64,000 nucleotides of DNA from Candidatus Saccharibacteria bacterium UBA2951 (GTDB lineage: Bacteria > Patescibacteriota > Saccharimonadia > Saccharimonadales > Saccharimonadaceae), in assembly GCA_002348615.1 (NCBI GenBank), contig DEBR01000003.1, positions 62,001-126,000 of the forward strand. Reading direction: 5' to 3'. Made by a program: the position numbers and the translations under genes. Of the stretch, positions 9,318 through 17,153 are shown one piece after another; the stretch's first letter is position 1, and each line of letters starts with the position of its first letter. Below the pieces are notes generated by a model, which saw only the letters and a program-made list of their open reading frames with translations, made no database searches and had not been told where the DNA came from.

Positions 9318-9343
9318 CCGCTCTCCCGACTGAGCTAACTACC
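9318..9343 (-). repeat. tRNA 5'-half-like fragment (D-arm remnant)
   Basis: Read on the minus strand, the 26 nt directly after the secA stop contain TTAGCTCAGTCGGGAGAG. This is a textbook U8-A9, D-stem GCTC/GAGC and D-loop AGTCGGGA. No anticodon arm or T-arm follows into secA, so this is not a complete tRNA. It could be a leftover of a displaced tRNA gene or of a tRNA-targeted integration. Confidence 0.45.
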
Positions 9344-9378
9344 ATAGAACGGGTGGGCAGGAAGACGAAATCATCGCA

Positions 9379-10671
9379 GTGAAGCATACGACACAAGAAG
9401 TACGACTAAAAAACGGCGCGCGCGGCCTGCTGGTTGATATTCCTGGCGCGACCGTCATGAGTTTCCAGTTCCAGTTCCGCGCCGGTAACCGCTACGTTAA
9501 ACACAAGGACATTTACGAGACGGCGCACATCATGGAACACATGGCGTTCGGTGCCAACGCGCAGTTTAAGAGTGAGCATGAATACGAGGCCGAGTTTACC
9601 AAGAACGGCGCGTATCATAATGCCTTCACGAGCGACCTTTCAATGGTGTATATCGCTGATTGCGCCGATTTTGAATGGGACCGGATACTGAAACTACAGC
9701 AGGTGGCGATTTGCCAGCCGCGCTTCAACAACGCCGAGCTTGAAGCCGAAAAGGGCAATGTCCGCTCTGAACTGACCGGCTATCTGAACAATCACAGCAG
9801 GGTGCTCTGGCCTAAGATTCAGCAACTCTTAGGCGAGGACATCCTGACGTTCTGGCAGCGGTTACAGACTATCAACAACGTAACCCTAAAAGATATTAAA
9901 GAGCACTACGCGCGGACGCACACGGCCGATAACATGCGGTTCGTCATTGCCGGCAAACTATATGGTAGAAAAAAAGAAATCATTCGCATGCTTGAAGAAT
10001 GGGAGCTCAGCCCTGGCGAACGCTTTGAGGTCCCTCGGGATGAACTGTCGAGCGGTAACCCGACCATCATCCGCCGCAAGGAAGCCAGTAATATCACGTT
10101 CGGACTGTCTATGATGGTGCCACGCGAACTTGACGACGACGAACTTGAAGCTATGAACTGCCTTGACCATATATTGACCGGTACCATGCACTCACGTATT
10201 TACGGTGCGGCGCGCGCCAAGGGTCTGGCTTATGGAGTATTTTCAGACACGACAGCTGGGTTCTACGATTCAAGTTGGGACTTTGGTGGGCAAGTAAACC
10301 ACGAAACAGCTGACCAGCTATTCGACATCTTCGTTCGCGAAATTAACGCGGTCTGCGAAGGCAACGTCACCGAAAAGGAACTTGAAGCAGCAAAATCATA
10401 CGCACTTGGCCGTTACCAAATGGGTGCACAGACCGTATCGCAGATCTCGGGCTTTTACACCAACCGTTACTTCGCAGACGGAGTCGTCAAGGAATACGAA
10501 AAGGTTCCTGATGCTATCCGTGCCGTCACGTGCGACCAGATGGTCCAAACCGCTAAGTCATTCATGGATGCCAACACCTGGGTGCTCGCAGCGGTCAGTA
10601 GCGAAGAAAAGGATGAAATCGTCGCCCTTAGTGATAAGATGGAAACGTTATTTAAGGTAAAGGAACAGTAA
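9379..10671 (+). CDS. M16 family (pitrilysin-like) zinc peptidase
   Basis: This 430-residue protein carries the inverted zinc motif HIMEHMAFG (H-x-x-E-H) near residue 50 and the third-ligand region EAEKGNVRSEL about 75 residues later. The fold is the two-domain M16B half-enzyme, with the C-terminal substrate domain marked by GVFSDT..FYDSSWDFGGQV. Such peptidases degrade peptides and often work as dimers. The chosen start is GTG; no better ATG exists upstream, and the nearest purine-rich stretch (AGGAAG) is rather far. The gene ends 4 nt before murD, suggesting one transcript. Confidence 0.85.
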   Translation: MKHTTQEVRLKNGARGLLVDIPGATVMSFQFQFRAGNRYVKHKDIYETAHIMEHMAFGANAQFKSEHEYEAEFTKNGAYHNAFTSDLSMVYIADCADFEWDRILKLQQVAICQPRFNNAELEAEKGNVRSELTGYLNNHSRVLWPKIQQLLGEDILTFWQRLQTINNVTLKDIKEHYARTHTADNMRFVIAGKLYGRKKEIIRMLEEWELSPGERFEVPRDELSSGNPTIIRRKEASNITFGLSMMVPRELDDDELEAMNCLDHILTGTMHSRIYGAARAKGLAYGVFSDTTAGFYDSSWDFGGQVNHETADQLFDIFVREINAVCEGNVTEKELEAAKSYALGRYQMGAQTVSQISGFYTNRYFADGVVKEYEKVPDAIRAVTCDQMVQTAKSFMDANTWVLAAVSSEEKDEIVALSDKMETLFKVKEQ

Positions 10672-10675
10672 CGTA

Positions 10676-11920
10676 ATGAACATAGCACTGGCCGGTTTCG
10701 GGCAAGAGGGCAGAGCGAGTTACGAGTACTGGAATACGCCCGAGAATACGTTGACCATCGCCGACGAGCGCGAAACAATTGACGGCCTGCCTGACGGAAT
10801 ACGCACCGTGGTAGGTGCTGACGCGTTCGCGAAACTCGGTGAGTTCGATCTTATTATCCGTTCTCCGGGTATCAATCCGAAAAAGCTGCCATATGGCGAA
10901 AAAGTCTGGAGTCCGACCAACGAGTTCTTCGTCAAATGTCCGGCGCCTATCATTGGCGTGACTGGCACAAAAGGCAAGGGAACGACAAGCAGCCTGATCG
11001 CTAGTATCTTAACGGCTGCCGGAAAAACCGTCCATCTGGTCGGTAATATCGGTACGCCGGCGCTTACGGAACTGCCAAAAATAAAACCGGACGATATCGT
11101 CGTGTTTGAGCTCTCGAGTTTTCAACTTTGGGACATAAAAAAGAGCCCGCAAGTTGCTGTCGTGCTCGGTATTGAACCGGATCATTTGAACGTCCACGAT
11201 GCTATGGAAGATTATGTGGCAGCGAAAGCGAACATCGTCCGGTTCCAAACGGCGGATGACTTGATGGTATTTAACCGTAACAATCAGATCGCAGTTCAAA
11301 TCGCCTCTCTGTCGCCAGGTCGAAAAGCGGAGTATCCATTCGAACTAGGTGATATCGTTTCGACCATCCAACTGCCTGGCCCGCACAACGTTGAAAACGC
11401 TAGCGCGGCGGTCGCGGCCGTGCAGGATTACGTAACGGACCCCGAGGTATTGAAGCAGGGCATCAGTTCGTTCACCGGTTTGCCGCACCGAATTAAGTTC
11501 GTGCGAGAAGTCGGCGGGGTACGCTTTTACGACGACAGCTATTCGTCGGCACCGGCAGCAAGCATTGCCGCCCTGAAATCATTTAACGACCCGAAAATCA
11601 TTATTCTTGGCGGGTATGAAAAGCACGCTGATTTTTCTGATCTCGCAAGTTATGTCGCAAACGACGCGACCGTTAAAAAAGCCGTACTTATAGGTCAGAC
11701 CAAGAACCGCATCGCGGAAGAATTCTCACGGCAGGGTATCGCCGATGACAGGTATGTAGTTATCGACGACACAGATTTTTCAGCCATCATCCGCCAGGCA
11801 TATGAAGCGGCTGAGTCAGGCGACGTACTACTGCTTAGTCCTGGCTGCGCCAGTTTTGATATGTTCAACAATTTTACCGAACGTGGCGACCGTTTCGTCG
11901 ACATCGTGAACGACCTATGA
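10676..11920 (+). CDS. murD: UDP-N-acetylmuramoyl-L-alanine:glutamate ligase (MurD, probably MurD2 type)
   Basis: This 414-residue Mur ligase adds glutamate to UDP-MurNAc-L-Ala in the cytoplasm. The ATP loop reads GVTGTKGKGTTSSL (about 98-111). The central domain holds FELSSFQLWDI, and the C-terminal domain holds HRIKFVREVGGVRFYDDSYSSAPAA and the LLLSPGCASFDMFNNFTERGDRF block typical of MurD. Its stop overlaps murL (ATGA). In Xanthomonas the ligase paired with MurL takes L-Glu instead of D-Glu (MurD2), so the L-Glu activity is inferred from this pairing. It sits away from the dcw cluster in this window. Confidence 0.85.
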   Translation: MNIALAGFGQEGRASYEYWNTPENTLTIADERETIDGLPDGIRTVVGADAFAKLGEFDLIIRSPGINPKKLPYGEKVWSPTNEFFVKCPAPIIGVTGTKGKGTTSSLIASILTAAGKTVHLVGNIGTPALTELPKIKPDDIVVFELSSFQLWDIKKSPQVAVVLGIEPDHLNVHDAMEDYVAAKANIVRFQTADDLMVFNRNNQIAVQIASLSPGRKAEYPFELGDIVSTIQLPGPHNVENASAAVAAVQDYVTDPEVLKQGISSFTGLPHRIKFVREVGGVRFYDDSYSSAPAASIAALKSFNDPKIIILGGYEKHADFSDLASYVANDATVKKAVLIGQTKNRIAEEFSRQGIADDRYVVIDDTDFSAIIRQAYEAAESGDVLLLSPGCASFDMFNNFTERGDRFVDIVNDL

Positions 11921-13200
11921 GCTACCAGTCGCCATACGCAGAATTCGTTTTTAAGCGCTACGACTACGATAAAACAAGCGGGGTACTGACGTTTGAATAC
12001 GGATTCGATGATGCGGTGCAGTTTCAAGAACGTGTACATTTTGAGACGAATGAGTCATATGACGACGCGCTTTTTGATCGAGCCGTGTTCATGGCGTTCG
12101 TACTCGCCGGCATTTCGTATTACAAATGCTACCCCACAAAAAACGTTCGGTTCGATAAACATGAAATTACTCGCGACCAAGCCGACTTCTTTACGAACGT
12201 CTACCGAAACGGTCTTAGTCAGTTCGTGTATGAAAATGGGCTATCACCGGAAGACATCGTTACATTCAAAGCGACCACAAGTGAACTCGTCGGTCCTTTG
12301 CCGTACGGCGGCAACGGAATCATCGCCTTACAAAGCGGCGGTAAGGACTCGCTACTACTCGCTCGTCTGCTTGAAGAAAAGGGTATTGATTTTAGTCCAT
12401 GGTACGTATCGCAGGTCGCGAATCATCCTACGATACTCGATAGCCTACCCGGCACACTTATTACGCCTAGGCGCGAAATTGACCGAAGCGCCCTGACGAC
12501 CGAACAGGAAAAAGGAGCGTTAAACGGCCACGTGCCGGTCACATTCATCACGCTTTCGTACGCGCTTACTGATGCGGTGCTATGCGGTAAAAACACGATA
12601 CTCGCGGCGATCGGCCGAGAGGGCGAAGAACCGCACGCTTACATCGGTGACTACCCTGTCATGCACCAATGGTCAAAGACCTGGCAAGCCGAGCAACTTT
12701 ACGCTAACTATCTTCGCCGTTTCGTATCGCCTGACATTCGTGTCGGGTCACCAATCCGAGGGTTTAGCGAGTTAAAAATCGCGGAACTCTTCGTGCTGCA
12801 CGCCTGGGACAAGTATGGTCATAGCTTCTCTTCCTGCAACGTCGCGAATTACAAGCAGGGACATGATAACGCGCGTCTTGCGTGGTGTGGCAATTGTCCA
12901 AAGTGCGCTAATTCTTTCCTACTGTTCGCACCGTTCGTTGAGAAAAGCGAACTGGTCGAGGTATTCGGTAAGGACCTATTCGCTGATGTAGCGCTGACCG
13001 ATACGTTCAAAGGACTGCTTGGTGTGGACGGTATCATGAAGCCCTTTGAGTGCGTTGGCGAAACCGACGAGCTTCGGTTAGCCTACCATATGGCAGTGCA
13101 GAACGACCATACGCCACTCGGGTTTGATGTTCCCACGTCCAACTACGACAAGGACCGGCTAAGCGACGCCCAACCGTGGGCAACCCAGATGATACAATAA
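11917..13200 (+). CDS. murL: UDP-MurNAc-L-Ala-L-Glu epimerase (MurL)
   Basis: This 427-residue protein has an N-terminal all-beta part, a PP-loop ATP-pyrophosphatase motif ALQSGGKDSLLLARLL (about 142-157), a stretch PRREIDRSAL, and a Cys pair in WCGNCPKCANSF (about 327-338). This combination, directly coupled by ATGA to murD, matches MurL. MurL uses ATP to invert the terminal L-Glu of UDP-MurNAc-L-Ala-L-Glu to D-Glu, which removes the need for a free D-Glu pool from glutamate racemase. The match is from memory of the family; other PP-loop enzymes are possible but would not explain the coupling. Confidence 0.75.
   Translation: MSYQSPYAEFVFKRYDYDKTSGVLTFEYGFDDAVQFQERVHFETNESYDDALFDRAVFMAFVLAGISYYKCYPTKNVRFDKHEITRDQADFFTNVYRNGLSQFVYENGLSPEDIVTFKATTSELVGPLPYGGNGIIALQSGGKDSLLLARLLEEKGIDFSPWYVSQVANHPTILDSLPGTLITPRREIDRSALTTEQEKGALNGHVPVTFITLSYALTDAVLCGKNTILAAIGREGEEPHAYIGDYPVMHQWSKTWQAEQLYANYLRRFVSPDIRVGSPIRGFSELKIAELFVLHAWDKYGHSFSSCNVANYKQGHDNARLAWCGNCPKCANSFLLFAPFVEKSELVEVFGKDLFADVALTDTFKGLLGVDGIMKPFECVGETDELRLAYHMAVQNDHTPLGFDVPTSNYDKDRLSDAQPWATQMIQ
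13193..13198 (+). promoter_or_regulatory. -10 box for prfB inside the murL 3' end
   Basis: TACAAT ends 8 nt before the prfB ATG, giving a possible leaderless promoter in addition to read-through from murL. Confidence 0.4.
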
Positions 13201-13205
13201 GGGTA

Positions 13206-14291
13206 ATGCAACCCCTTGAAAAACGTGCCCAGGCGCTAAAAGAAGCAATCGACCAGGCGATGGCGCGCTTAGACGTGGCTGGAAAAGCCGAGCGGCTGCA
13301 AGCAGTCGACGCACAACTAGCCATTCCCGAAGTCTGGAACAACCCGGCGCATGCGCAGGAACTAAGCAAGCACTCAGCCGGGCTCCGGGCAGTCGTTGAA
13401 CCATGGCAAACGCTTCAGGCACAGGTGGCCGATATCGTCGAACTTATGCAGATGGGCGACGAATCAATGCAGGCCGAATTCGACTCGCAGCTCACCGCGC
13501 TCGAAGCCGAACTCGCGTCGCGCAAAAAAGACTTACTCTACGGTGGCCCTTACGACGACCACGACGCGATCCTGCGTATTACCGCGGGTGTCGGCGGTAC
13601 CGACGCGCAGGACTGGGCCGAAATGCTGGAACGTATGTACCTACGATGGGCCGAAAAAGCCGGCATGAATGTCACGACGGCCGAGCGCTCCACCGGCGAA
13701 GAAGCTGGTATTAAGACCAGCGTGCTTGAAGTCAGCGGACCATTCGCCTACGGTAAGCTTAAAAGCGAACATGGCGTTCACCGCCTCGTGCGCCTCAGTC
13801 CGTTCAATTCAGACAATCTGCGTCAGACCAGCTTCGCGTTAGTCGAAGTGCTACCAAATATCGACGCGCCGGACGACGTACAGATTGATGAAAAAGACCT
13901 AAAAATCGATGTCTACCGAGCCGGCGGCCACGGTGGTCAGTCGGTTAATACTACCGACTCTGCTGTCCGAATCACGCACTTGCCGACAAACACGGTCGTC
14001 GCGATTCAGAACGAACGTTCGCAGCTACAGAACAAAGAAACCGCCATGCGTATTCTTCGCTCGAAACTCGCCCAGCTTCAAATGGAACAGCACGCCGAAT
14101 CCCTCAGCGACTTGAAGGCAGGGGAGTCGGCTAACTGGGGCTCGCAAATCCGTAACTACGTACTGCACCCGTATACGCTCGTCAAAGACACGCGTACCAA
14201 ATATGAAGACAAGGACGCTGGGAAGGTGCTCGATGGCAAACTTGATGGCTTCATGACCAGCTATCTTGAGTCCGTAGATATTGACAAATAA
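13206..14291 (+). CDS. prfB: Peptide chain release factor 2
   Basis: This 361-residue class I release factor reads UAA and UGA. The SPF tripeptide that selects the second and third stop bases is visible in RLVRLSPFNSDN, and the catalytic GGQ in YRAGGHGGQSVNTTDSAVR. The frame is continuous from the ATG at 13206, so the programmed +1 frameshift that controls many prfB genes is absent. The presence of RF2 supports the standard reading of UGA as stop, unlike the UGA-Gly CPR lineages. It follows murL by 5 nt and also has its own -10 box. Confidence 0.95.
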   Translation: MQPLEKRAQALKEAIDQAMARLDVAGKAERLQAVDAQLAIPEVWNNPAHAQELSKHSAGLRAVVEPWQTLQAQVADIVELMQMGDESMQAEFDSQLTALEAELASRKKDLLYGGPYDDHDAILRITAGVGGTDAQDWAEMLERMYLRWAEKAGMNVTTAERSTGEEAGIKTSVLEVSGPFAYGKLKSEHGVHRLVRLSPFNSDNLRQTSFALVEVLPNIDAPDDVQIDEKDLKIDVYRAGGHGGQSVNTTDSAVRITHLPTNTVVAIQNERSQLQNKETAMRILRSKLAQLQMEQHAESLSDLKAGESANWGSQIRNYVLHPYTLVKDTRTKYEDKDAGKVLDGKLDGFMTSYLESVDIDK

Positions 14292-14309
14292 CATAAAATA
14301 TAGTAAAAT
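14281..14309 (+). promoter_or_regulatory. Promoter of the Clp-N gene
   Basis: TTGACA and TAAAAT with exactly 17 nt between them; the -35 overlaps the end of prfB. The predicted leader of about 75 nt contains one copy of the flanking inverted repeat, a small hairpin (CGAAGT...ACTTCG) and an AAGGAAG ribosome-binding site. Confidence 0.65.
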
Positions 14310-14328
14310 TGTAAGATACCGTACCTTC

Positions 14329-14346
14329 ACATCCGTATGTCCACGA
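14329..14346 (+). repeat. Left 18-bp inverted repeat flanking the Clp-N gene
   Basis: ACATCCGTATGTCCACGA matches the reverse complement of 15057-15074 at 16 of 18 positions. The pair brackets the Clp-N gene and its terminator. Confidence 0.5.
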
Positions 14347-14391
14347 AGTCTTAATAACTTCGATGGAAACCCCCACCAAAGGAAGTGAACC

Positions 14392-14988
14392 ATGTTCGAA
14401 CGATTCACCGACAGCGCCAACCGCACTATCGAATTGGCACAGCGTGAAGCCCGCGAGCTTCGCAAGGTCAACGTCGGCAGCGAGGACTTGCTGGTCGCGC
14501 TCTTGCAGCTGGAAGACGACATCCCGGCGCAGGCACTGGCCAGACTCGGCGTGTCGCTCGAAACGGTGCGAAGCAATGTTGAGAAGATGCACTTCTCGGC
14601 TGCGACGTGGAGACCGCACGGCGACGTGCCGTTCACCGGCAACGCCAAGATGTCACTCCAGCTTGCACTGCGCGAAGCGTTGCAGCTCGGTCATGACTAC
14701 ATCGGCACCGAGCACCTGCTGCTCGGCATCATCCGACACGACAGCGACACGGTCTCCGATGTGTACGGCATCTACCCGGGTAACGTCCGCAGGAAAGTCA
14801 TCTCGCTCGTCATGGAGCGGAATCCCACGAAGGCCGAAATCGCTGCGTCTGAGGAGCTGACTTTCAGGTCATCGGCCGATATCTCGGCCGAGATCGACAC
14901 GGTGACCGACTGGCTGCATGAGCTCGAGACCGAGCTGAACGCAGCCATCAAGCGCGAAACGGGCTGCGACCCGTCGTATCACCACTAG
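14392..14988 (+). CDS. Clp N-terminal (ClpC/ClpA repeat) domain protein without ATPase
   Basis: This 198-residue protein begins MFERFTDSANRTIELAQ, the hallmark of the double Clp-N repeat. The second repeat, LALREALQLGHDYIGTEHLLLGII, is also clear. No AAA+ Walker motifs follow; after the repeats come about 60 residues ending in a helical segment (AEIDTVTDWLHELETELNAAI). Stand-alone Clp-N proteins can act as adaptors for the ClpC/ClpP machinery. Codons are strongly GC3-biased compared with neighbours, and the gene has its own promoter, terminator and flanking inverted repeats, which suggests separate acquisition. The start has AAGGAAG 7 nt upstream. Confidence 0.8.
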   Translation: MFERFTDSANRTIELAQREARELRKVNVGSEDLLVALLQLEDDIPAQALARLGVSLETVRSNVEKMHFSAATWRPHGDVPFTGNAKMSLQLALREALQLGHDYIGTEHLLLGIIRHDSDTVSDVYGIYPGNVRRKVISLVMERNPTKAEIAASEELTFRSSADISAEIDTVTDWLHELETELNAAIKRETGCDPSYHH

Positions 14989-14996
14989 GTAGCAAG

Positions 14997-15050
14997 GTTT
15001 CCAGCGAGGAGCGCCGCAACCCGGCGGCGCTTCTCGGAAACTCACTTTTT
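14997..15050 (+). terminator. Terminator after the Clp-N gene
   Basis: A long GC-rich hairpin, with outer arms GTTTCC/GGAAAC and inner GCGCCGC/GCGGCGC, is followed by TCACTTTTT. Confidence 0.8.
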
Positions 15051-15056
15051 AAGGAC

Positions 15057-15074
15057 TCGTGAATATACGGATGT
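15057..15074 (-). repeat. Right 18-bp inverted repeat flanking the Clp-N gene
   Basis: TCGTGAATATACGGATGT is the inverted partner of 14329-14346 (16/18). It also overlaps the -35 area of the next gene's promoter, so it could instead be an operator shared by two promoters. Confidence 0.5.
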
Positions 15075-15089
15075 TTACTTCGCTTATGC

Positions 15090-15095
15090 TATAGT
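15090..15095 (+). promoter_or_regulatory. Extended -10 box of the 15125 gene
   Basis: TGC-TATAGT; the leader is about 23 nt with GGGGAAG before the ATG. Confidence 0.5.
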
Positions 15096-15124
15096 TGTTG
15101 TAAATAGCGTAAGCGGGGAAGCAC

Positions 15125-16423
15125 ATGCCGGACGAAGAAAAGCACAATGACAACCTTCAGGAGTTTGACAAGGAGCCGGCAACCGGCAACCTGAACGACT
15201 CGCAGAGTAGTTCCGTCGAATCAAATGACACCGAACAGCGTGCTAGTAGCGCTTGGGGCGGCAGTGCTTCTTCTAATCCAGAAACCAAGGTTGAACCGAC
15301 CGACGCAAAAACCGAAACCCCGCAAGTGGACAAAGCGCCGCTTAATCCGCTCCACGACGACATCGCGCCGGCAACCATTCCAATGTCTACCCGTCCACAT
15401 GAAACGGCAGCGCCAGAGCAGCCTGGCGGCGCGGTCGTCACCGACTCATTGCCAAAACCTGGTCCGGGCCTGTTAGTCCTACAGTGGTTGACCTACGCCT
15501 TCTGGGGTTGGACCGTACTGTCGCTCAGCGGACTGGTCCTTACTGTCGTGAGCCAACTTTTAAACCAGACAAGTGAAAACTATTGGCTTGGTGGTATCGC
15601 GTACCTTCTGGCAGCCGTCATCGTGCTGTTTATTATCTCACTCGTAACCGACATCTTTTACGCCGCGGCTGAAAAAAAGCACGCACGCTCGTCCGGTTCA
15701 AATGTCATCATGATCATTCATGCAGTTATCTTCGCGCTGTTTGGCATAGGATCACTCATCGTCGCGGTATTCGGATTCGTCAGCCTGCTGCTTAATGACT
15801 CATCCGGCAGTACCGGCCCGCAGACGAGTATCATCAGCGGTATCATCATCGCCGCACTATATGGTGTAACATTGCTCCGAACGCTCCGACCGCGATGGAT
15901 CAAAGGCGTCGCGCGTCTGTATTGGGTTATCATGACGCTCGCGATCATCACGACGGTCACGCTCGGTATCGTCGGTCCGGCCGCACAGGCACGGTTGCAG
16001 AACGAAGATGCGGTAGTCGAAGAAGGGGTATCTGATATCTCGGATGCGATAAATTCATATGCTGACAAGAAGGCAAAACTTCCTTCATCGCTTAAGGATC
16101 TGACATCTCTATCAGAGAATGCCCAAAAACTGGTCGACGAAAACAAAGTTACCTACACGCCTGGCGAAGAAATGACCAGCAAAATCAAAGCACCGCTCAG
16201 CCCGGTCGAACCTACTACTTACCGCGTCGGATCACAGAAACCCGTATTCCACTACGAACTATGCGTCGAGTATAAAACCAAAGACGGATCATCCGATTAT
16301 TACTCGTACTCGTCTCGTTCGGCTGCGGAGGATGGGCAATACCCAACCCGTGTCGATACGTACGGCCACAAAGCCGGCCGAGTTTGCTACGACGTGCAGA
16401 CAGACTACATATACGACTACTAA
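15125..16423 (+). CDS. Membrane protein with disordered N-terminus and pseudopilin-like C-terminal domain
   Basis: This 432-residue protein has three parts. Residues 1 to about 115 are polar and low complexity (Asp, Glu, Ser, Thr, Pro). Then four or five hydrophobic helices lie between about 118 and 285. After the last helix a region beginning GPAAQARLQNEDAVVEEGVSDISDAINSYADKKAKLP resembles the helix and loop of type II/IV pseudopilins, followed by an extracellular Tyr/Ser-rich domain with two Cys residues (CVEY, RVCYD) that may form a disulfide. I do not recognise the family. The start follows GGGGAAG. Confidence 0.55.
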   Translation: MPDEEKHNDNLQEFDKEPATGNLNDSQSSSVESNDTEQRASSAWGGSASSNPETKVEPTDAKTETPQVDKAPLNPLHDDIAPATIPMSTRPHETAAPEQPGGAVVTDSLPKPGPGLLVLQWLTYAFWGWTVLSLSGLVLTVVSQLLNQTSENYWLGGIAYLLAAVIVLFIISLVTDIFYAAAEKKHARSSGSNVIMIIHAVIFALFGIGSLIVAVFGFVSLLLNDSSGSTGPQTSIISGIIIAALYGVTLLRTLRPRWIKGVARLYWVIMTLAIITTVTLGIVGPAAQARLQNEDAVVEEGVSDISDAINSYADKKAKLPSSLKDLTSLSENAQKLVDENKVTYTPGEEMTSKIKAPLSPVEPTTYRVGSQKPVFHYELCVEYKTKDGSSDYYSYSSRSAAEDGQYPTRVDTYGHKAGRVCYDVQTDYIYDY

Positions 16424-16455
16424 TCGCCGTTGGTTCCACGCCGTTGTTCTTATGC

Positions 16456-16461
16456 TATAAT
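16456..16461 (+). promoter_or_regulatory. Extended -10 box of ftsE
   Basis: TGC-TATAAT ends 9 nt before the ftsE ATG; a leaderless or nearly leaderless transcript is predicted. Confidence 0.6.
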
Positions 16462-16469
16462 GGCGGTAA

Positions 16470-17153
16470 ATGATTCTTTTGGACAGGGTAACAAAAACAT
16501 ACGGAAAAAGTACCAATCCGGCACTTCAGCGGATCAGTCTTCATATCGAGCCGCGTGAATTCGTCATATTGGTGGGAACCTCTGGGGCGGGCAAGTCGAC
16601 GCTTCTAAAGTTACTCACGCGGGAAGAGAAACCGACCAGCGGTAAGATCGTCGTCGGGGGAATCGACTACGACACGTTAAAGGACAAGCACATTCCGCTT
16701 TTGCGCCGTAAAATCGGTGTCGTATTCCAGGACTTCAAACTGCTTCCACAGCGGACGGTTTTCGAAAACATCGCCTTTGCCCTGGAAATCGCCGGCATGA
16801 CCAACCGCGAAATTAAAACCACCGTTCCAAAAGTGATTGAACTCGTCGGCCTGACCGGAAAGGAAAAGAGCTTTCCGCACCAATTGTCCGGCGGTGAGCG
16901 CCAGCGCGTGGCGATTGCCCGCGCCGTCGTGCGCCAGCCAAAGATTCTTATTGCCGACGAGCCAACCGGAAACCTCGACCCGAAGCACAGCTGGGATATC
17001 GTCCGCCTGCTCGAAAAGATTAATCGCTATGGCACGACCGTACTTCTGACCACTCACAACGTCGAAATCGTCAATCGCCTGAAGCGCCGCGTCGTCACGT
17101 TGGAACACGGCAAAATTACATCCGACCAAGCCCAAGGAAGCTACCGACAGTAA
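16470..17153 (+). CDS. ftsE: Cell division ATP-binding protein FtsE
   Basis: This 227-residue ABC ATPase partners FtsX at the division site. Motifs: Walker A GTSGAGKSTLL (about 36-46), FQDFKLLPQRTVFENIAFAL (the FtsE Q-loop region), signature LSGGERQR, Walker B ILIADEPTGNLDP and the His of TTHN. The ATG lies 9 nt after the -10 box. The stop overlaps ftsX by one base (TAATG), so the subunits are made together. Confidence 0.92.
   Translation: MILLDRVTKTYGKSTNPALQRISLHIEPREFVILVGTSGAGKSTLLKLLTREEKPTSGKIVVGGIDYDTLKDKHIPLLRRKIGVVFQDFKLLPQRTVFENIAFALEIAGMTNREIKTTVPKVIELVGLTGKEKSFPHQLSGGERQRVAIARAVVRQPKILIADEPTGNLDPKHSWDIVRLLEKINRYGTTVLLTTHNVEIVNRLKRRVVTLEHGKITSDQAQGSYRQ

Noticed and set aside
9300..9378. 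Complete tRNA gene on the minus strand after secA
   Set aside because: Only the D-arm part is present; there is no anticodon stem, T-loop (GTTCRA) or acceptor 3' strand within 80 nt, and the sequence runs into secA coding.
13176..14291. Programmed frameshift in prfB
   Set aside because: The reading frame is continuous from the ATG at 13206 to the end, with the expected length and no in-frame TGA near codon 26.
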